From Hyphomicrobiales bacterium (GTDB taxonomy: Bacteria > Pseudomonadota > Alphaproteobacteria > Rhizobiales > Beijerinckiaceae), in contig CANGIS010000013.1 of the NCBI GenBank assembly GCA_947454055.1, positions 1-62,248 on the forward strand: a stretch of DNA of 62,248 bases, read 5' to 3'. The position numbers and the translations under genes were made by a program. The notes beneath the pieces are model-generated. The model was not told where the DNA came from. It did not search any database and worked only from the letters and a program-made list of their open reading frames with translations. Shown here one piece after another: positions 59,128 through 62,248 of this stretch (position 1 is its first letter; each line of letters opens with the position of its first letter).

Positions 59128-60060
59128 ATGTCCGCCCGTCAGAAAATTCTTGTGATCCGCCTCGGTGCTTTCGGAGATGTTCTGCAAAGCGAAGGGGCGA
59201 TCCACGATATTCGCCTCGCCCATCCCGGGAGCGAGCTCACTTTATTGACGACAAAACCCTTTCGCCGCCTCTTCGAGCGCTGCCCGTGGGTGGACCGGAT
59301 CCTGATCGATCCGCGTGCGCCGCGCCTTCACCTTCTTTCTCTCCTGAAACTCCGCCGCACGCTGCGGGACGAACGCTTCGACGCGATCTATGATTTACAA
59401 AACTCGAACCGGACGCTGATGTACCGCAATTGGCTCGAGGCGGCGTGGAGCCAAAAGGACGAGGCTTTTCTGGCGGTACAATCGCGCCGCCTGGGCCGCA
59501 GGCTTTCCATCCTCGAGCGCCTCCGGCTCCAACTCGAGCAAGCCGGAATTGCAACGAACCACACGCTCCATCCGAACGTGGACTGGATGGCCGACGATGC
59601 CGCAGCCCTGATGGCCGCAAACGGATTAAAGCCGGGCTTTATCCTGCTTTTTCCGGGCAGTTCCTTGCGGCATCCGCAAAAGCGCTGGCCCTTTTACGGA
59701 TCGCTCGCCGACAGCCTTCAAAAAAGCGGCCACACCGTCGTAACGGCACCCGGCCCCGACGAAATGGAGCTCTGCCAAGCCTTGCCCTGTCCCGCTCTGT
59801 TGGACAACGGGAAGCCTATATCGTTTAACGCGCTTGCAGGCCTCATCCAACAGGCAAGCCTCGTAATTGGCAATGATACGGGCCCCATCCATCTGTCCGC
59901 CTATCTCGGCGCCAGCGGGATCGCCCTGTTCGGCCCGCATACCAGCGCGCGCGCCACAGGCCTTGATGCGTTCCTGGAGATTATCGAAGTCGCGGCGCTT
60001 GATACCCTCAAGCCCGAAACCGTGATGGCGCGATTTGCGCAGTTAACCGCCCGACGTTAA
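59128..60060 (+). CDS. Glycosyltransferase family 9 (heptosyltransferase-like) protein
   Basis: A 310-residue GT9 enzyme. The start KILVIRLGAFGDVLQSEGAI and the donor-site part FILLFPGSSLRHPQKRWPFY, with LVIGNDTGPIHLSAYLGASG near the end, are the heptosyltransferase marks. It would add heptose or a related sugar to the LPS core on the inner face of the inner membrane. Divergent from the GT4 gene; its 3' end overlaps the convergent DUF6165 gene by 4 nt. Confidence 0.9.
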   Translation: MSARQKILVIRLGAFGDVLQSEGAIHDIRLAHPGSELTLLTTKPFRRLFERCPWVDRILIDPRAPRLHLLSLLKLRRTLRDERFDAIYDLQNSNRTLMYRNWLEAAWSQKDEAFLAVQSRRLGRRLSILERLRLQLEQAGIATNHTLHPNVDWMADDAAALMAANGLKPGFILLFPGSSLRHPQKRWPFYGSLADSLQKSGHTVVTAPGPDEMELCQALPCPALLDNGKPISFNALAGLIQQASLVIGNDTGPIHLSAYLGASGIALFGPHTSARATGLDAFLEIIEVAALDTLKPETVMARFAQLTARR

Positions 60061-60464
60061 AATCCGTGATAGGATTTTTCTTCGACAATACGGGCTTCGC
60101 ATAAAAGATTGATCTTCTTTTTAAGCTCCGCCCGCGTGTCATTGCGGATATAGACCGAGCGGGCCAGCTCGATGAAAACGGGGCCAAAATCCTTTCGGCT
60201 CTCGCAGGCGCGGATGTCGTCCTCGATCACCCACAACGAATCATTGACCGCCTTCAACTCGGCTTCAAGGTCCTCGACGCCCGAATAGCGTTGAACCAGA
60301 CGTTGCCGTGCAGGAGCCAACGCGTCCATCTCGAGCCGGATATTGGCGAGCTTGGCGGGATCCGAAATCTTCTCGGTTTTGATAGCCAGAATCGTCATTT
60401 TGTCGATCAGTTCGCCGGCGCCAACTTCGACAAAGATTTTGGAAGGATCGGAGGGATCAAGCAT
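60057..60464 (-). CDS. DUF6165 family protein
   Basis: A 135-residue helical protein that resembles the DUF6165 family found with LPS and capsule genes in alphaproteobacteria: FVEVGAGELIDKMTILAIKT, then ALAPARQRLVQRYSGVEDLE and SVYIRNDTRAELKKKINLLC. No catalytic motif is known. It is convergent with the GT9 gene (4-nt overlap) and divergent from the O-antigen ligase gene. A GGAGG sequence precedes the ATG. Confidence 0.75.
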   Translation of the reverse strand: MLDPSDPSKIFVEVGAGELIDKMTILAIKTEKISDPAKLANIRLEMDALAPARQRLVQRYSGVEDLEAELKAVNDSLWVIEDDIRACESRKDFGPVFIELARSVYIRNDTRAELKKKINLLCEARIVEEKSYHGF

Positions 60465-60693
60465 TCGAATTCACACACGAGAAGTTTCGGTACCCGATCT
60501 TAATCGAGACCGTCGAAAACCGCGAGATGAATTTAAACGATCTCCATCCATCCTGTCGTCTCCTCAACGGTCTTGCGGCATCACGCCATGTCGTTGCGGA
60601 AGCCATCAAACTAGCCTAAGAAAAGCGCAGCTTGGGCCAAGACGCTTGTCGACGAAAATTAAACTGCCCCCCGATCGGACCGGAGAATGTGAC

Positions 60694-61947
60694 GTGACCG
60701 TTGTTGAAACAGGCCGGGAAGACGTGCGGGACAAGATCTTGCTTGCCCTTGTTACCCTTTTGCCGATGTTTGCGCTTATCGGCAACGCAGTCGCCGATAT
60801 CGGCCTTAATCTGGTGACGCTTGGCTTTATCATGACCTCAAGCGCTCACCTCAAAACCTTCCTCCGCTCGCGCTTTCTCCTGATCTGCGTGGCGTTTTGG
60901 GTGTGGATTTTATGCTGTTCCGCCCTTTCGGATTTTCCGCAAAACTCCTTTCGAGACAGCCTGCCTTGGATAAGGTTTCCCCTCTACGCGTTCGCCCTTT
61001 CGCATCTGCTTGGGCGCCGAAACGGGCTCTATATCCGCTACCTGATCGGAGCCGCCATCGGCGGAACGCTGATTGAAATAGCCTTCCTGCTTTACGAATA
61101 TATATTTCTGCGCGGTGAATTGGCGCGCCTCCACGGTACCTATGGCAAACTGATCGCGGGCTGGTACCTCGCAGGGTTCAGCCTGCTGGCCGTTTTATGG
61201 AGCTTTGAAAAACTCAGAAAAGAGGCGGTCGGCCTCCCGCAGCGGCTGCTGATCATCGCCTTTGCAGGGGTGACAAGTTTTGGCATCATCATCACCGGCG
61301 AGGTGATGAACACCTTATTTTTTGCCGGTACGCTTTTTCTCTATTTTGTCATCCGGAAATCTTATTCTCTCCAAACCATCGGCTTGATCGTCGCAGGCGT
61401 CGGCGTCGTCCTTGCCCTTGGCGTTGCCGCCAGCTTTCTCGATCCGCTCCTGCAGGAGCGTCTGATCCATTCGATCACCACACGCCTGCCTTGGATGACC
61501 AGCAGCGACTATTACATTCCCTTCAAGATGGGACTTGAAACCGCCTGGCAAAATCTTGGTTTGGGCGTTGGCCCCAAAAATTCCAACGCCTATTGCATGG
61601 CCTTGCTGAAGGCAGGACAGCTCATCGCCACGCTGGATATTGATACCTGCTATTGGCACCCACATAATTTATATATCCAGATCGCCGCCGAAACCGGCCT
61701 GATCGGCCTTGTGATGTTTATCGGTCTGGCGGGGTATGTCCTGCTCGAAGCGATCAAGGACTTTGCAGATCCCAAAAACGACAGCAATCTGGCAATCTTG
61801 CTGGCTTTCGCGCTCTTTTTTCCGATCCAGACCTATTTTCAGGCCTTTGGACAATTCAAGAATTTCTACTTCTGGTCTCTGCTGGGCGTGGTGCTATTTA
61901 TGATACGTGACCGGAAAAAGGCGGACGATCAGGCGATGAGGCTCTGA
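60694..61947 (+). CDS. O-antigen ligase (WaaL/RfaL-like) family protein
   Basis: A 417-residue inner-membrane protein with about ten to twelve helices, of the Wzy_C/O-antigen ligase type that joins polysaccharide to lipid A-core in the periplasm. Visible parts are ILLALVTLLPMFALIGNAVA, a large periplasmic loop, then GLGVGPKNSNAYCMALLKAG and WHPHNLYIQIAAETGLIGLV, the latter matching the HNxxLxxxxExG signature. The GTG at 60694 has GGAG 8 nt upstream. A longer frame from 60343 runs over the opposite-strand DUF6165 gene and is not believed. Confidence 0.85.
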   Translation: MTVVETGREDVRDKILLALVTLLPMFALIGNAVADIGLNLVTLGFIMTSSAHLKTFLRSRFLLICVAFWVWILCCSALSDFPQNSFRDSLPWIRFPLYAFALSHLLGRRNGLYIRYLIGAAIGGTLIEIAFLLYEYIFLRGELARLHGTYGKLIAGWYLAGFSLLAVLWSFEKLRKEAVGLPQRLLIIAFAGVTSFGIIITGEVMNTLFFAGTLFLYFVIRKSYSLQTIGLIVAGVGVVLALGVAASFLDPLLQERLIHSITTRLPWMTSSDYYIPFKMGLETAWQNLGLGVGPKNSNAYCMALLKAGQLIATLDIDTCYWHPHNLYIQIAAETGLIGLVMFIGLAGYVLLEAIKDFADPKNDSNLAILLAFALFFPIQTYFQAFGQFKNFYFWSLLGVVLFMIRDRKKADDQAMRL

Positions 61948-61962
61948 TGTTTCTTGGCGTCC

Positions 61963-62248
61963 CTATCCGTAAAATTGAGCTATTTTTTCAACTGCTGTGT
62001 CCAAACTGAACAAAGCCACATTGTAAGCGGTCCGACCTTTGCCCCGCCGATAGGCTTGTGTGAGAGAGTGGGCAAGACCGCCAACATCATTCACCTCGGA
62101 CCAAAGGACCGACGCTTCGGAGGCCAGAAACTCCTGCGGACCTATGGTTCTCGTCAGAACAAGCGGGCATCCGGATGCCATGGCTTCCAAAATGGTTAAA
62201 CCGAAGGGCTCAAATTTCGACGCACTGACATACACATCCACGCCGCCA
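61963..62248 (-). CDS. Glycosyltransferase family 4, C-terminal part (5' end outside window)
   Basis: The minus-strand frame is open at the window edge; 94 codons plus a stop are seen. They hold the GT4 donor-binding motif VYVSASKFEPFGLTILEAMA followed by SGCPLVLTRTIGPQEFLASE. Same family as the protein at 57966-58991. Convergent with the O-antigen ligase gene, 15 bp apart. Confidence 0.85.
   Translation of the reverse strand, partial: GGVDVYVSASKFEPFGLTILEAMASGCPLVLTRTIGPQEFLASEASVLWSEVNDVGGLAHSLTQAYRRGKGRTAYNVALFSLDTAVEKIAQFYG

Noticed and set aside
60343-60693. N-terminal extension of the O-antigen ligase
   Set aside because: It overlaps the opposite-strand DUF6165 gene, has no membrane or family similarity, and the GTG at 60694 has a good ribosome site.

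Overview
The window looks like chromosome from an alphaproteobacterium of the order Hyphomicrobiales (Rhizobiales). Signs are the tkt-gap-pgk-fba block, a DUF4164-zapA pair, an ScfR-type regulator divergent from isocitrate lyase, a DUF6165 protein among LPS genes, and alphaproteobacterial palindromic repeats. No rRNA, tRNA, CRISPR array, prophage or insertion sequence was seen. Most of the window is accessory catabolism of quaternary and methylated amines set between housekeeping genes.

Layout. 1-8.5 kb (minus): a MotA/TolQ/ExbB-like membrane protein (cut by the window edge), an inositol-phosphatase-family protein, a ThiE-like protein, fba, pgk, two small unknown genes, gap and tkt. 8.6-25.5 kb: a probable gamma-butyrobetaine/carnitine/choline to glycine betaine region, with carnitine dehydrogenase, two hot-dog thioesterases, a CaiD-like hydratase, an ADP-forming acyl-CoA synthetase, an acyl-CoA dehydrogenase, a beta-keto acid cleavage enzyme, a homocysteine methyltransferase, a choline/betaine ABC transporter and choline dehydrogenase, plus an EamA exporter, an Ftr1 iron permease and small regulators. 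25.6-44.8 kb: a corrinoid-dependent demethylation region with two MttB-family methyltransferases, an N-methylproline/dimethylglycine demethylase-like flavoprotein, MazEF, a CoA ligase, a broken HicB, zapA/DUF4164, and a tight operon of a FAD-GcvT demethylase, corrinoid protein, DUF1638, PF13769, MetV-like, MetF, a methyl-THF methyltransferase, a corrinoid activator and L-serine dehydratase. 44.9-48.2 kb: ScfR-type regulator, isocitrate lyase and a small unknown gene. 48.3-58 kb: CocE-type hydrolase, a LysR regulator divergent from a third MttB, a second FAD-GcvT demethylase, an enolase-superfamily protein and a hydroxyacid dehydrogenase. 58-62.2 kb: LPS/O-antigen genes.

Proposed logic (inference): choline and carnitine-type compounds are imported and converted to glycine betaine. 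MttB proteins pass one methyl group to the corrinoid protein and on to tetrahydrofolate. MetV/MetF oxidise methyl-THF to methylene-THF. The FAD-GcvT enzymes strip the remaining methyl groups from dimethylglycine and sarcosine as methylene-THF. Glycine plus methylene-THF gives serine (GlyA is not in the window), and serine dehydratase gives pyruvate. Acetoacetate from carnitine cleavage would feed acetyl-CoA and the glyoxylate shunt.

The most unusual observation is that all three MttB proteins (N-terminus), the methyl-THF methyltransferase (C-terminus) and the corrinoid activator (C-terminus) carry Arg-rich tails, while the single corrinoid protein has a strongly acidic N-terminus with no Lys or Arg. 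This suggests a common electrostatic docking code. Other notable signals are four intergenic hairpins built of period-7 repeats, a folded candidate leader RNA before the first FAD-GcvT gene, and several enzymes with substituted metal or cluster ligands.
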